Assembly: GCF_009569385.1 (NCBI RefSeq)
Contig: NZ_WBOF01000004.1
Span: 208,973 to 272,972 of the forward strand
Direction of reading: 5' to 3'
DNA from: Streptomyces kaniharaensis
GTDB lineage: Bacteria > Actinomycetota > Actinomycetes > Streptomycetales > Streptomycetaceae
Length of the DNA stretch: 64,000 bases
The notes under the pieces were generated by a model. It worked only from the letters and a program-made list of their open reading frames with translations, was not told the origin of the DNA and searched no databases. Of this stretch, positions 40,293 through 48,187 are shown piece by piece. Positions within the stretch are counted from its first letter, which is position 1. Each line of letters begins with the position of its first letter. Made by a program: the position numbers and the translations under genes.

Positions 40293-42357
40293 CTTGGTGG
40301 ACGTCCGGAGTCGCCCAGGGCTGACCGGCCCAGAGCGCCTGGATCTCGGCCTGGACGGCCTTCAGGTCCGCGTCGATCTCCTCCAGCGGCCGCGGCGGCT
40401 TGTAGACGTAGAAGTGGCGGGTGAAGGGGATCTCGTAGCCGACCTTCGTCCTGGCGTGGTCGATCCAGGCGTCGGGGACGAACGGCAGCACCTCCCGCCG
40501 CAGGTACTCCTCCGGGTCCTGCCCGAGCGGGACGTTCTCGAAGTCCCTCAGCGCCGGGTCCGGCAGCGGCCCGCCCGGCGAGCCCTGCACCTCGCCCCCG
40601 GGATCGGCCACGCCCCATGCCTCCCGCAGCGCCCGGAGGAACGCGGCGCCCGACGGACACACCAGGCCGGCCGCGGCCACCGCGGCGGTGAGCGCGTCGA
40701 GGGCATCCGCCGCCGTCGCCCACACCGAGCCGGCCAGCGGGCGCAGCGCCTCGGCGAACGCGACCGCGTCAGTCGTCCGCTGGACCGGCTTCGCCGACGC
40801 CAGCTGCGCGATCGACGCCTCGCTGGCCTCGAAGCGCAGCCGCAGCGGACGCTCGACCATGATCCGCCGGTAGCCGAAGTCCTCGTTGCGGAAGACCTTC
40901 ACCTTCCCGTCTCCCGAACCGCCGGCACCACCGGGCGCGTGAGCCGGCGGGACCGGCGGCGCCCCGGCGTACAGGCGGGTCAGCTCGGCGATGTGCTCCT
41001 CACCGAGCTCCTTGCGCTTGTCGCCCAGCGCCCTGCGCATCTTGCGCCAGTGGTCCCGGGCGTCCAGCAGGACGACACCGCCCTTCCGATCCGCGGCCTT
41101 GCGGTTGGTCAGCACCCACACGTAGGTGGAGATGCCGGTGTTGTAGAAGAGCTGGTCGGGCAGCGCGACGATGCCCTCCAGCAGGTCGCTCTCCAGAATC
41201 CACTGCCGGATGCGGGACTCCCCGGACCCGGCCTGGCCCGAGAACAGCGGCGAGCCACTGAAGAGGATCGCGATCCGGCTGCCGCCGCTCCCCGATGCCT
41301 CGACCGGCTTCATCTTCGCGATCATGTGCTGGAGGAAGAGCAGCGCGCCGTCGTTGACCCGGGGCAGGCCGGCGCCGAACCGGCCGCGCTCGCCCAGCTC
41401 CCGGTACTCGCGCTCGACGGCGCCCTGGGCCTTGCGCCAGTCGACGCCGAACGGCGGGTTGGCCAGAAGGTAGTCGAACGTCGCGCCCGCATGGCCGTCC
41501 TGCGTCAGGGAGTTGCCCAGCACGATGGCCTCCGGGGCCTGGCCTCTGACCATCATGTCGGACCGGCAGATCGCCCAGGACTCGGGGTTCAGCTCCTGTC
41601 CGAACACCTCCACCGGGCTGTCGGGGTCAAGACGCAGCAGCTGTTCCTGCGCGGCGCTGAGCATGCCGCCGGTGCCGCACGCCGGGTCCAGGACCGTCCG
41701 GGGCGCCCCCGGCGCGCCCGGGGCCTGCCCTTCGGCCGGAGCGAGGAGGTTCACCATCAGCCGGACGACCTCCGGGGGCGTGAAGTGCTCCCCGGCCGTC
41801 TCGTGGGACTGCTCGGCGAACCGCCGGATCAACTCCTCGAAGAGGTAACCCATCTGGTGGTTCGACACGACCTCACGCGGCCCCCCGTCCTCGCCCGCCG
41901 TCGCCGCAAGCCTGGCGGCCTCCTCGGCCGGCCGGAGGTCCAGCTCGGCGAAACGCCCCACGACATGGTGCAGCAGCCCGGCCGTGGCCAGCCGCTCCAC
42001 CTGCGGGCCGAAGCCGTACTGCTCCAGCACCTCGCGCGCCTCGGGCGAGAACGCGCCGCAGTACGCGAGCAACTGCTCGGCGCAGTCCGAGCCTGCGCCC
42101 GCGATGGTGCGCAGCGCGAGCGGGCTGGTGTTGTAGAAGCCGGCCCTCGTGATCGCCCGCAACCCGCCGTCCGGCGTGCCCTCGGCGACCGCGGCCAGGA
42201 CGGCGTCCTTGGTCGGCTCCAGGACACACTCCAGGCGGCGCAGCACCAGGAAAGGCAGGATCACCCGGCCGTACTCCGACTGCTTGAAATCTCCACGCAG
42301 GAGCTCGCTCACCGCCCAGACCCGCGACGACAACTCGGCGTGCTTGCCGCTGTTCAA
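40285..42357 (-). CDS. hsdM: Type I restriction-modification methyltransferase subunit, orphan
   Basis: This 690-residue protein has the HsdM order. A helical N-terminus (SEYGRVILPFLVLRRLE) is followed by ETAGEHFTPPEVVRLMVNLL, VLDPACGTGGMLSAA (motif I, residues 222-236) and LLANPPFGVDW (motif IV, N300-F303). A long C-terminal part ends in VGYEIPFTRHFYVYKPPRPLEEIDADL, as in Type I M proteins. It transfers methyl to adenine when joined to a specificity subunit, but no hsdS or hsdR is in the window. I use TTG 42357 because GAGG lies 6 nt upstream; GTG 42384 has no such site. It may methylate using another S subunit, or its C-terminus may supply specificity. Confidence 0.85.
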   Translation of the reverse strand: MNSGKHAELSSRVWAVSELLRGDFKQSEYGRVILPFLVLRRLECVLEPTKDAVLAAVAEGTPDGGLRAITRAGFYNTSPLALRTIAGAGSDCAEQLLAYCGAFSPEAREVLEQYGFGPQVERLATAGLLHHVVGRFAELDLRPAEEAARLAATAGEDGGPREVVSNHQMGYLFEELIRRFAEQSHETAGEHFTPPEVVRLMVNLLAPAEGQAPGAPGAPRTVLDPACGTGGMLSAAQEQLLRLDPDSPVEVFGQELNPESWAICRSDMMVRGQAPEAIVLGNSLTQDGHAGATFDYLLANPPFGVDWRKAQGAVEREYRELGERGRFGAGLPRVNDGALLFLQHMIAKMKPVEASGSGGSRIAILFSGSPLFSGQAGSGESRIRQWILESDLLEGIVALPDQLFYNTGISTYVWVLTNRKAADRKGGVVLLDARDHWRKMRRALGDKRKELGEEHIAELTRLYAGAPPVPPAHAPGGAGGSGDGKVKVFRNEDFGYRRIMVERPLRLRFEASEASIAQLASAKPVQRTTDAVAFAEALRPLAGSVWATAADALDALTAAVAAAGLVCPSGAAFLRALREAWGVADPGGEVQGSPGGPLPDPALRDFENVPLGQDPEEYLRREVLPFVPDAWIDHARTKVGYEIPFTRHFYVYKPPRPLEEIDADLKAVQAEIQALWAGQPWATPDVHQVS

Positions 42358-42484
42358 AGGACACCTCTCCAACAGGAACGGCACCGCCGGGCAGGGCCCG
42401 GCGCGGCCGACAGGAACGAAGGGAACATCGGGACAGGCCCGGCGGATGCGCGGCATGCCCCGCACCCGCCGGACCGGCGGAACC

Positions 42485-43069
42485 TCACGCGCACGACCGC
42501 CCGCACTTCTCGGGATCGTGGTAGCCGTCCGCGTACTCGCCGACCTTGTCGCGTACCGCCTGCGGCACCTCGGGCCCCAGCGTCGTCACCGAGTCCCACC
42601 ACTCGTGGTCGGCCCCGCTGCGCCCCGGGTCGATGGTGTGCACGATGGCCTGGGCGGGGGTGCCGTCCATGTAGACGTGGACCTCGGTGCCGTCGTCGGG
42701 GGCGCGGTCGACCACCACGTCGATCCGGAGGCCGACAGGCGGCCCAGCGGCCTGCGCCCGCGTCGGCGGCTGGGCTGCTGCCCTGCTCCACGCTCCGAAG
42801 ATCTCGTCGCGTCCGTGGGGACCCAGGGACTCGAGCAGCACCGCTTCGAGTACGCCCAGGTCAACTGCCGCCCACCCCGCGGGCAGGCCCTTGTCCAGGT
42901 CGTCGGCGCGGCGGTGGAGGAAGCTCAGGACGGAGGACTTGGTCACCCTCGGGTCGTCGGCGGTCAGTTCCAGGCGGCACTCCATCTCGGCGGCCGCGTC
43001 ACGCAGTGCGGCGGCGCCCGTGACAGTGGGCCGGTGGAGGGGGCTCGCGGGCATGGGGTCGTGCGTCAT
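42485..43069 (-). CDS. Hypothetical protein
   Basis: This is a 194-residue protein with a helical N-terminal half (ALRDAAAEMECRLELTADDPRVTKSSVLSFLHRRADDL) and a beta-rich second half (IDVVVDRAPDDGTEVHVYMDG). It ends HDPEKCGRSC. Start ATG 43069. Upstream on the same strand are two tiny Cys-rich genes. Family unknown. Confidence 0.6.
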   Translation of the reverse strand: MTHDPMPASPLHRPTVTGAAALRDAAAEMECRLELTADDPRVTKSSVLSFLHRRADDLDKGLPAGWAAVDLGVLEAVLLESLGPHGRDEIFGAWSRAAAQPPTRAQAAGPPVGLRIDVVVDRAPDDGTEVHVYMDGTPAQAIVHTIDPGRSGADHEWWDSVTTLGPEVPQAVRDKVGEYADGYHDPEKCGRSCA

Positions 43070-43158
43070 GGGAAGTCCGATCTCGGTGCGCGCCGGGGCA
43101 GTCCGGCGTGAGGAGGGGAACCCCGGGGCGGGGCGGGGCGGGCTGAGCCGTGCAGCGG

Positions 43159-43341
43159 TCAGGTGTCCAGCGCGGCTTCGTCCCGCCGCCAGCGGCGCGA
43201 CTCGATACGACGGGCGATCCGTCGCTCGGCCGCCTTGGCCCGGCCCCGGGCGAAGGCGAAGTAGAAGCAGGTGCATCCTTGGCGGGCCCGGACGCACCCG
43301 CCCCGGTGCCCCGGCCGGGTGGCGGGGAGCAGCATGCGCAT
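43159..43341 (-). CDS. Small Cys-containing basic protein (60 aa)
   Basis: This is a 60-residue, very basic protein with GGCVRARQGCTCFYFAF followed by an Arg-rich helix. ATG 43341 has GGAG 5 nt upstream. The three closely spaced Cys residues may bind a metal. It is one of three such tiny proteins near TTKCTTAA promoters. Function unknown. Confidence 0.5.
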   Translation of the reverse strand: MRMLLPATRPGHRGGCVRARQGCTCFYFAFARGRAKAAERRIARRIESRRWRRDEAALDT

Positions 43342-43421
43342 GGGGGCTCCGTGCGGGGTTGTGGCGGTTGTGGGGGACGGCGGGACGCTGGACCGGGCTT
43401 GGCCGGGCCGGGCGGGGCTGA

Positions 43422-43592
43422 CTACCCGCGAGCGGCCTCCGCCTGGGCGTCTTCGGCGGTGTAGCCGCAGTCGCATCCCGCGCGGCAGTACGAGCCGGCC
43501 GGGGCGAGGCAGCCCTCGCAAGGCTCGTCGAAGTCCTGGGGCAGGAACGGTCGGCGCTTCGTGGCATCGAGGGCGGGCTGGGGTACGGACAT
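43422..43592 (-). CDS. Small Cys-rich protein (56 aa)
   Basis: This 56-residue frame runs from ATG 43592, with GGAG 5 nt upstream, to TAG 43422. It contains CEGC, then C-x3-CDCGYTAEDA, that is five cysteines in 21 residues, and an Ala/Glu helix. This spacing suggests a small zinc- or iron-binding domain. Comparable short CDCGYTA proteins occur widely in actinobacteria without known function. It lies between two other small genes of the site-5 transcription unit. Confidence 0.6.
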   Translation of the reverse strand: MSVPQPALDATKRRPFLPQDFDEPCEGCLAPAGSYCRAGCDCGYTAEDAQAEAARG

Positions 43593-43662
43593 GGCTGCTC
43601 CGAGGTTCGGGCTCCCCGGGTAGGCGGGTCAGCGCGGGGGCGATGGAGGTTCCGAGGGCCGG

Positions 43663-44094
43663 TCACCTCTCGATCGGCCCCGAGATCGTGATGGTGGTCG
43701 AGGCGTCGGTGGCCCCGTCGAGGGTCGTGCTGGCCCAGCGCAGTGCGCTGACCTCGGTGATCGGACCGAGTTCGCCTCCGTAGGGGTCTTCCCCGGTGAT
43801 CAGGAGCTTGACGTCGACGTCTCCCGTGCTCTCCTGCACCTCGGTGAGCCGGTCGATGAGATCGCGGACCGTCAGCGGGTGCTCGGAGTGCGTCTGCGGG
43901 GCGTCCTCGTCGTCGTTGCGCCCTTCGAGCAGGACCGTGACGGAGCCGGTGCCGCGGTGACCCCGGTCGGTCTTCACGCCGATGACGGGGCCCTCGGCGC
44001 CTTCCCACTTGCTGGAGAGGATCGAGGCGACTTCGACGTTCCCTACGCGCTGCTGCTGCTCCTCAAGTCGGTTGAGAAGTTCCGAAATTCGCAT
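43663..44094 (-). CDS. Hypothetical protein, first gene after promoter site 5
   Basis: This is a 143-residue protein with MRISELLNRLEEQQQRVGNVEVASILS and a second similar helix (LTVRDLIDRLTEVQESTGDVDVKLLI), so it contains an internal repeat of about 70 residues of the form helix-strand (VxDLIxxLxExxxxxGxVxV). It ends in a beta-rich stretch. ATG 44094 is 67 nt after promoter site 5. Function unknown. Confidence 0.6.
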   Translation of the reverse strand: MRISELLNRLEEQQQRVGNVEVASILSSKWEGAEGPVIGVKTDRGHRGTGSVTVLLEGRNDDEDAPQTHSEHPLTVRDLIDRLTEVQESTGDVDVKLLITGEDPYGGELGPITEVSALRWASTTLDGATDASTTITISGPIER

Positions 44095-44160
44095 CGCTGT
44101 GCCCTTCTGGCGAGGAGACCGACGTTGTGAAGACCGGCTCGCTGCGCGGCCGATAGTCAA

Positions 44161-44189
44161 ACCATAGGCGAAGTCATGGAATTAAGCAA
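44161..44189 (-). promoter_or_regulatory. TTKCTTAA-type promoter, site 5
   Basis: TTGCTTAA (44189-44182), 15 nt, TATGGT (44166-44161) on the minus strand. The dyad here is GGAATT-GCTT-AATTCC, six pairs, the second most perfect of the set. Confidence 0.7.
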
Positions 44190-44193
44190 TTCC

Positions 44194-44658
44194 CTAGAGG
44201 GGGAGCTGTGCCCCGGTCGAGAGGGTGCACGCCGCATCGCCGGGGAATCGGCCCTCCCGGTCCGGCCAGACCGCTTGCCAGACGGGCGGGTTGCGGCGGT
44301 AGATGGTGCGAACCAGGACGAACGGCAATGCACTGCCCGCCTGCCTCAGTCGCAGTGGGTAGCCGCCCCCGACGGCGCCCCTGACCTCCATGTCCGGCGT
44401 CGGGGGAGTCTGCTGCTCAAGCAGCCGCACGGCCAGGGAGTTGAGCGCGGAGCAGGACATCTCGTAGTCGAGTCCGCTGACCGCCAGTTCGTAGCCCCGG
44501 TGGACGTGCAGTCCCACTGTGTAGGCGAGCGAGGGCTCGCCGGTCCGGGGGTCGGCCGGGATAAAGGGGATGGCGTACCCCTTCTCGTTGATGCGGGCCG
44601 CCAGCTGCTGTAGGTAGGCGGCCATCTGCTTGCGGGTGTCCGCGGGGATCGAGGGCAC
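44194..44658 (-). CDS. DUF4262-like protein
   Basis: This 154-residue protein contains LAYTVGLHVHRGYELAVSGLDYEMSCSALNSLAVRLLE, the pattern of DUF4262 (TVGL...HPEL...GL...LN). The N-terminal QQLAARINEKGYAIPFIP is also typical. The family is soluble with unknown function. GTG 44658 is taken as start; the frame continues upstream to 44772 through the promoter, which rules that start out. It lies 115 nt after promoter site 6. Confidence 0.7.
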   Translation of the reverse strand: MPSIPADTRKQMAAYLQQLAARINEKGYAIPFIPADPRTGEPSLAYTVGLHVHRGYELAVSGLDYEMSCSALNSLAVRLLEQQTPPTPDMEVRGAVGGGYPLRLRQAGSALPFVLVRTIYRRNPPVWQAVWPDREGRFPGDAACTLSTGAQLPL

Positions 44659-44772
44659 TGTCCATCCAATCGGGAGGGTCGGGGCGCCGGGGCCTTGCGC
44701 CGGGCCGGCGGGGTGTGTCTCGGGCCTGGGTTGGCGCGCCCGGAGGGGGTCGGGGTCGACGGGGCTGCGCAC

Positions 44773-44801
44773 ACATTATGCTTACTCGTATCCTTAAGCA
44801 A
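44773..44801 (-). promoter_or_regulatory. TTKCTTAA-type promoter, site 6
   Basis: TTGCTTAA (44801-44794), 15 nt, TAATGT (44778-44773) on the minus strand. The dyad ATCCTT-AAGC-AAGGAT is six perfect pairs, the best in the set. A divergent plus-strand gene starts at 44937. Confidence 0.7.
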
Positions 44802-44936
44802 GGATCTTGGGATGGCGCTCTTCTGCCTGGCTCCGTGGCAATGGGAGGGAGGGCGAAGATCACTCGGCAGTTCCGCCCAAGATCCACAGCAGCTACGGTC
44901 GACCTCAAGATTCCGTCAACCCGCAGGGAGCAGCAC

Positions 44937-45188
44937 ATGGGCAGCGTTTACAACAGCATTGGCGACGGCGCAGTCCTTCGCGGCCTCACCATCCAGGCGG
45001 GCAATATCGGCTTCGTCGACGGCACGCAGTCCGGTGACGGCAAGCCGTCCTCCGCGCTCGACCTGCTGGACACCGAAGGCGCGCCGGTCGCGCTGACCCG
45101 CGGCGAGTACGAGGCGCTGAACGCCTACCTCGGCGAGCGCACCGACCCCACCGCCCGAGCGCTGCACAACCGGCTGGCCGACCGCTGA
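44937..45188 (+). CDS. Small protein with N-terminal GDGAVLRGLTIQAGNIGF
   Basis: This is an 83-residue protein. GGGAG lies 6 nt before ATG 44937. The first half has short strands with Gly (YNSIGDGAVLRGLTIQAGNIGFVDG). The second half is helical (TRGEYEALNAYLGERTDPTARALHNRLADR). No family recognised. It is divergent from the DUF4262 gene and ends before a strong terminator. Confidence 0.6.
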   Translation: MGSVYNSIGDGAVLRGLTIQAGNIGFVDGTQSGDGKPSSALDLLDTEGAPVALTRGEYEALNAYLGERTDPTARALHNRLADR

Positions 45189-45327
45189 ACCAGTCCGCGG
45201 CGAGTCGGGCGTGACAGGCCATCTGCGGGAGGCTCAGCGGGCCCTCGAAGGCGACGTTGCCACAGGCGCCGCCCTCTTCGAGGGCCGACTCCGGGACATG
45301 AGCCCCCGCGCGGAAAGCTGTTCGCCC

Positions 45328-45365
45328 GCCCGGCCGTCAGTCCCCAACTGACGGCCGGGCGTTTG
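45328..45365 (+). terminator. Terminator hairpin
   Basis: GCCCGGCCGTCAGT-N5-ACTGACGGCCGGGC is a perfect 14-bp stem followed by GTTTG. It lies between the plus-strand gene ending at 45188 and the converging gene ending at 45414. Confidence 0.7.
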
Positions 45366-45413
45366 CTCTGCGTTCAGGCCGCCCCCGGTGACTACCCCGG
45401 GCGTCCGCCAGCG

Positions 45414-45767
45414 TCAGCCTCCGGCCGACGCCCCGGCCTTGGTGCTGGTGAAGGCGAACCGGTCGGCATCCGAGCGGCGCAGCTCGCCGATCTCCTCCAG
45501 GCGCAGAACACACACAGCCAGGCGCATGGCCTCGCGGACGATGGTGATGAGCAGCAGGCCGCCGAGCTCCTCCAGGCGGGCGCGGGCGCCGGGGACGGTG
45601 TGGAGCATCCGGCGGACGTCGGCGGTGTACTGGTGAGAGGCGGCGAGATCGCCCTCGACAAGCAGGTCTTCCCAGAGGGATCCGTCGTCGGCCGGGGCGT
45701 AGTCGCTGAGTTCCAGCCAGTCGGCGCTGTCCGGTTCGGTGTCGAGGTGAAGCGCGGTGAGGGCCAT
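45414..45767 (-). CDS. Hypothetical protein
   Basis: This is a 117-residue protein, acidic at the N-terminus (DTEPDSADWLELSDYAPADDGSLW) and helical after (RRMLHTVPGARARLEELGGLLLITIVREAMRLAVCVLRLEEI). GGAAG precedes ATG 45767. No family recognised. Confidence 0.6.
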   Translation of the reverse strand: MALTALHLDTEPDSADWLELSDYAPADDGSLWEDLLVEGDLAASHQYTADVRRMLHTVPGARARLEELGGLLLITIVREAMRLAVCVLRLEEIGELRRSDADRFAFTSTKAGASAGG

Positions 45768-45986
45768 CAAGGGGTCTTCCTGTCAGAGGGGCGGTCGAGG
45801 GCAGCACGAGCTGCCGGATCCGGGCAGGGCGGCAACGGGAACTGTCAAGTCCGTGCTGCGCCCATGGCCGTGCCGGGTTCGTTGAGATCCTCGGCCCGTA
45901 AAGACCGCCACCCGCCAGCCGTGAACACCGGCGGAGGTGCCATCTTAGCCAGGCGGCGCGGTCGTTCGCTGGTCCGGCTGCCGCCG

Positions 45987-46319
45987 TCAGGGGGCGGGGT
46001 GTTGCCCGTCCGCGAGCTCGGAGTACAGGTCCGTCGGGTACAGCGGGGTCTGCAGCACCATCTCCAGCAGCAGCAGAGTGTGGGCGGCCGGCAGCCGGTC
46101 GCCGTCCAGGATGGCCAAGATCGTGGGGTGCGTCATGCCCTGGCCGGCCTGCTGGGCGAGCGCGCGGGCGCCCAGCTCGCGGCGCTCCATGGCTGCTGCG
46201 AGGGCCAGCGCGACAGCCTGCCCCAGGCGGGCTCCCGGAGGCGCGTCAGGAGCAAGCGGCCCGTCCGGCCAGACGCCGCCGGGCGCGAGGTGCGCCCGAG
46301 GGACCACTGCCCATGGCAT
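45987..46319 (-). CDS. XRE-like helix-turn-helix regulator
   Basis: This is a 110-residue protein. After a flexible start, residues 40-100 read LAAAMERRELGARALAQQAGQGMTHPTILAILDGDRLPAAHTLLLLEMVL, a lambda-repressor-type HTH (ALAQQAG as helix 2 and THPTILAILDG as the recognition helix). It probably binds DNA as a small regulator. Start ATG 46319. It is divergent from the IS110 element. Confidence 0.75.
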   Translation of the reverse strand: MPWAVVPRAHLAPGGVWPDGPLAPDAPPGARLGQAVALALAAAMERRELGARALAQQAGQGMTHPTILAILDGDRLPAAHTLLLLEMVLQTPLYPTDLYSELADGQHPAP

Positions 46320-46399
46320 CGACTCGCACCCCGCTGTGATCTTCGGACTCAACTGACCTGCCCCATTCTTCCGTGCTCCGGCGCGTGGACCGCGCCGAT

Positions 46400-46427
46400 C
46401 TTGGTGGTATTTTTTAATACCACCAAG
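46400..46427. repeat. 12-bp perfect hairpin upstream of the IS110 transposase
   Basis: CTTGGTGGTATT-TTTT-AATACCACCAAG lies 18 bp before the transposase start. It is markedly AT-rich for this plasmid. It may belong to the left end of the element and its non-coding (bridge) RNA region, or may stop outside transcription from reaching the transposase. Confidence 0.55.
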
Positions 46428-46444
46428 GGAAGGAATGTTCGACC

Positions 46445-47821
46445 GTGCTGTTCGCGGGCATCGACTGGGCGGACCGCTGGCTCGACATCGCCGTGCTCGA
46501 CAAGGCCGGCCAGCCACTACTCGAGCAGCGCATCGTCTACGCCACCACACCCGATCCTGTCGCCGCCTACCTGGCGCTGCTCCAGCCGCTGGCCCGCCGC
46601 TGGAGATCCACGGTCACCGGGATCGAGGAAATCGGCCTGCCCTTCGCGCGCTCCCTCTCCGCCGCGGACATGAAGGTGGTCCACGTCGACCCGACCAGGG
46701 CGGCCCGGCACCGCACCGCCCTGGGCATCCCCAAGAACGACCGGGCCGACGCCCGGATGATCGCCGACCTGGCCCGCCAGGGCATCGCCCGGCCCGTCGT
46801 CGAGAGCAGCCCGCCGTCGCAGGCACTCCGAGTGATCACCCACGCCTACCGGGCGGCCGTCCGCGACCGCATGGCGGCCGCTCACGCACTGCGCGCCACC
46901 CTCTCCCGGGCCTGGCCGAACGCGATCACCGCCTGGCCCGCGACCCGCGGCGGCCTGGGCAACCCGCAAGCCCTCGCCATCCTCCTTGCGGCGCCCGGCC
47001 CCCGAGCAGCCAGCCGCCTCACCCGCACTCAACTGGCCGACCTGCTACGCGGCGCGGGACGCACCCGCGGCACGGACCGCGAGGCCGAACGCCTGCACCT
47101 CCACTTCCACCGGCCCGCCATGCTCCTCCACCCCCTGGTCGAGGAAGCCGAAGCTGTGCGGATCGCGGACCTGACCGCCACCCTGGCCGCCGCGGCCGAC
47201 CGGGCAGCCCGCCTCGAAGCTCAGACCGCCGACCACTACGCCCGCCAGCAGCACCACCACATCACCGCCTGCATCTCCGGCATCGGCACAATCCTCGGCG
47301 CCCAGCTCCTCTCCGAGATCGGAGACCGGCCGCACGAGCGCTTCGGCAGCGGCCGCGCCCTGGCCGCCTACGCCGGCGTCGCGCCGGTCACCTGGGCCTC
47401 CGGAACCACCGCACGCGTATCGCTGCGCCGCGCCTCGTCCACCCTGTTGCGTTCCACCTTGCACCTCGCCGCGTTCTCCTGGGCCATGCATTCCCCCGGC
47501 GCGTCCGCCTACTACCGCAAGCGACGTGATGCCGGCGACGCCCACGCCACCGCCCTGCGCAAGCTCGGCCGCCGACTCGTCCTGTGCCTCTACCACTGCA
47601 TGACCACCCAGATCCCCTACGACGACGCCGCCGCCTTCGGCTACGCCCCCGGCGAGGCACCCGTCCTGGGCCGCAAGCCCCCACTCGGCGACGCCGAGAT
47701 CGCACACGCCCGGGAACTCCTCCTGCTTCCGGGAAGCAGCCTTGCCGAAGTGGGCCGGGCCCTGGGGGTCAGTGCCCAGACGATCCGCCGGTACGTACTG
47801 GGCGAACCACGCTCCCGCTGA
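46445..47821 (+). CDS. IS110 family transposase
   Basis: This is a 458-residue protein. The N-terminal RuvC-like DEDD domain begins FAGIDWADRWLDIAVLD (D7) and continues VTGIEEIG (Glu) and KNDRADARMIADLA. The C-terminal transposase_20 domain contains ISGIGTILGAQLLSEIGD and GSGRALAAYAGVAP. That region carries the catalytic Ser of this family, here probably within ASGTTARVSLRR. An HTH (LAEVGRALGVSAQTIRRYV) ends the protein, which is longer than the usual 400 residues. Start GTG 46445 after GAAGGAA. The gene looks intact, so the element may still be active. Confidence 0.93.
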   Translation: MLFAGIDWADRWLDIAVLDKAGQPLLEQRIVYATTPDPVAAYLALLQPLARRWRSTVTGIEEIGLPFARSLSAADMKVVHVDPTRAARHRTALGIPKNDRADARMIADLARQGIARPVVESSPPSQALRVITHAYRAAVRDRMAAAHALRATLSRAWPNAITAWPATRGGLGNPQALAILLAAPGPRAASRLTRTQLADLLRGAGRTRGTDREAERLHLHFHRPAMLLHPLVEEAEAVRIADLTATLAAAADRAARLEAQTADHYARQQHHHITACISGIGTILGAQLLSEIGDRPHERFGSGRALAAYAGVAPVTWASGTTARVSLRRASSTLLRSTLHLAAFSWAMHSPGASAYYRKRRDAGDAHATALRKLGRRLVLCLYHCMTTQIPYDDAAAFGYAPGEAPVLGRKPPLGDAEIAHARELLLLPGSSLAEVGRALGVSAQTIRRYVLGEPRSR

Positions 47822-48187
47822 CCGGCACCCCGCCCGTCCGAGGACGGCGGTGTCCGCCGCACCACGGTGGAGACCCCCGTCCTCGGCCGAGGACGGACGA
47901 GGTGGGTGGGCCGCGGTACGCCCGATAATCTCCGGGCCGCGAGCCCCCACGTGGGAATGGCGACCGCACCGCCCACCCACCTCAACAACCCGATGTACAT
48001 GGCACGTTGAAGCTGAAGTGGAAGGGAAGCTCCTTGGACCTCATCCCCCCAGCGGGACCCAGTTCCACCCCGTGCCGGCATCCGGCCGGGGCCCTGACAG
48101 CAGCCGAAGGCGACCGGCGCGGAGCCGCCCCCGGAGGCGGCAGGCAGCACCACTTCGTCGGCGCACCGTCAGACCCCAGTGCTACAC
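47822..48187. other. Structured region after the transposase
   Basis: No protein gene is seen in these 366 bases. They contain a near-repeat of CCGAGGACGG, a 20-bp palindrome near 47877-47896 (CCGTCCTCGG/CCGAGGACGG) and a 13-bp perfect inverted pair GAGGTGGGTGGGC (47899-47911)/GCCCACCCACCTC (47971-47983). They may form the right end of the element, an RNA, or a transcription terminator. Confidence 0.5.

Larger units (their letters stand above)
46400..47983 (+). mobile_element. IS110-family insertion sequence (ends approximate)
   Basis: The element contains one DEDD transposase gene with structured non-coding sequence on both sides: a perfect hairpin at 46400-46427 and several inverted repeats at 47877-47983. 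IS110 elements usually lack terminal inverted repeats and target duplications, so exact ends cannot be read from the sequence alone. The limits given are the outermost structured features. Confidence 0.5.
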
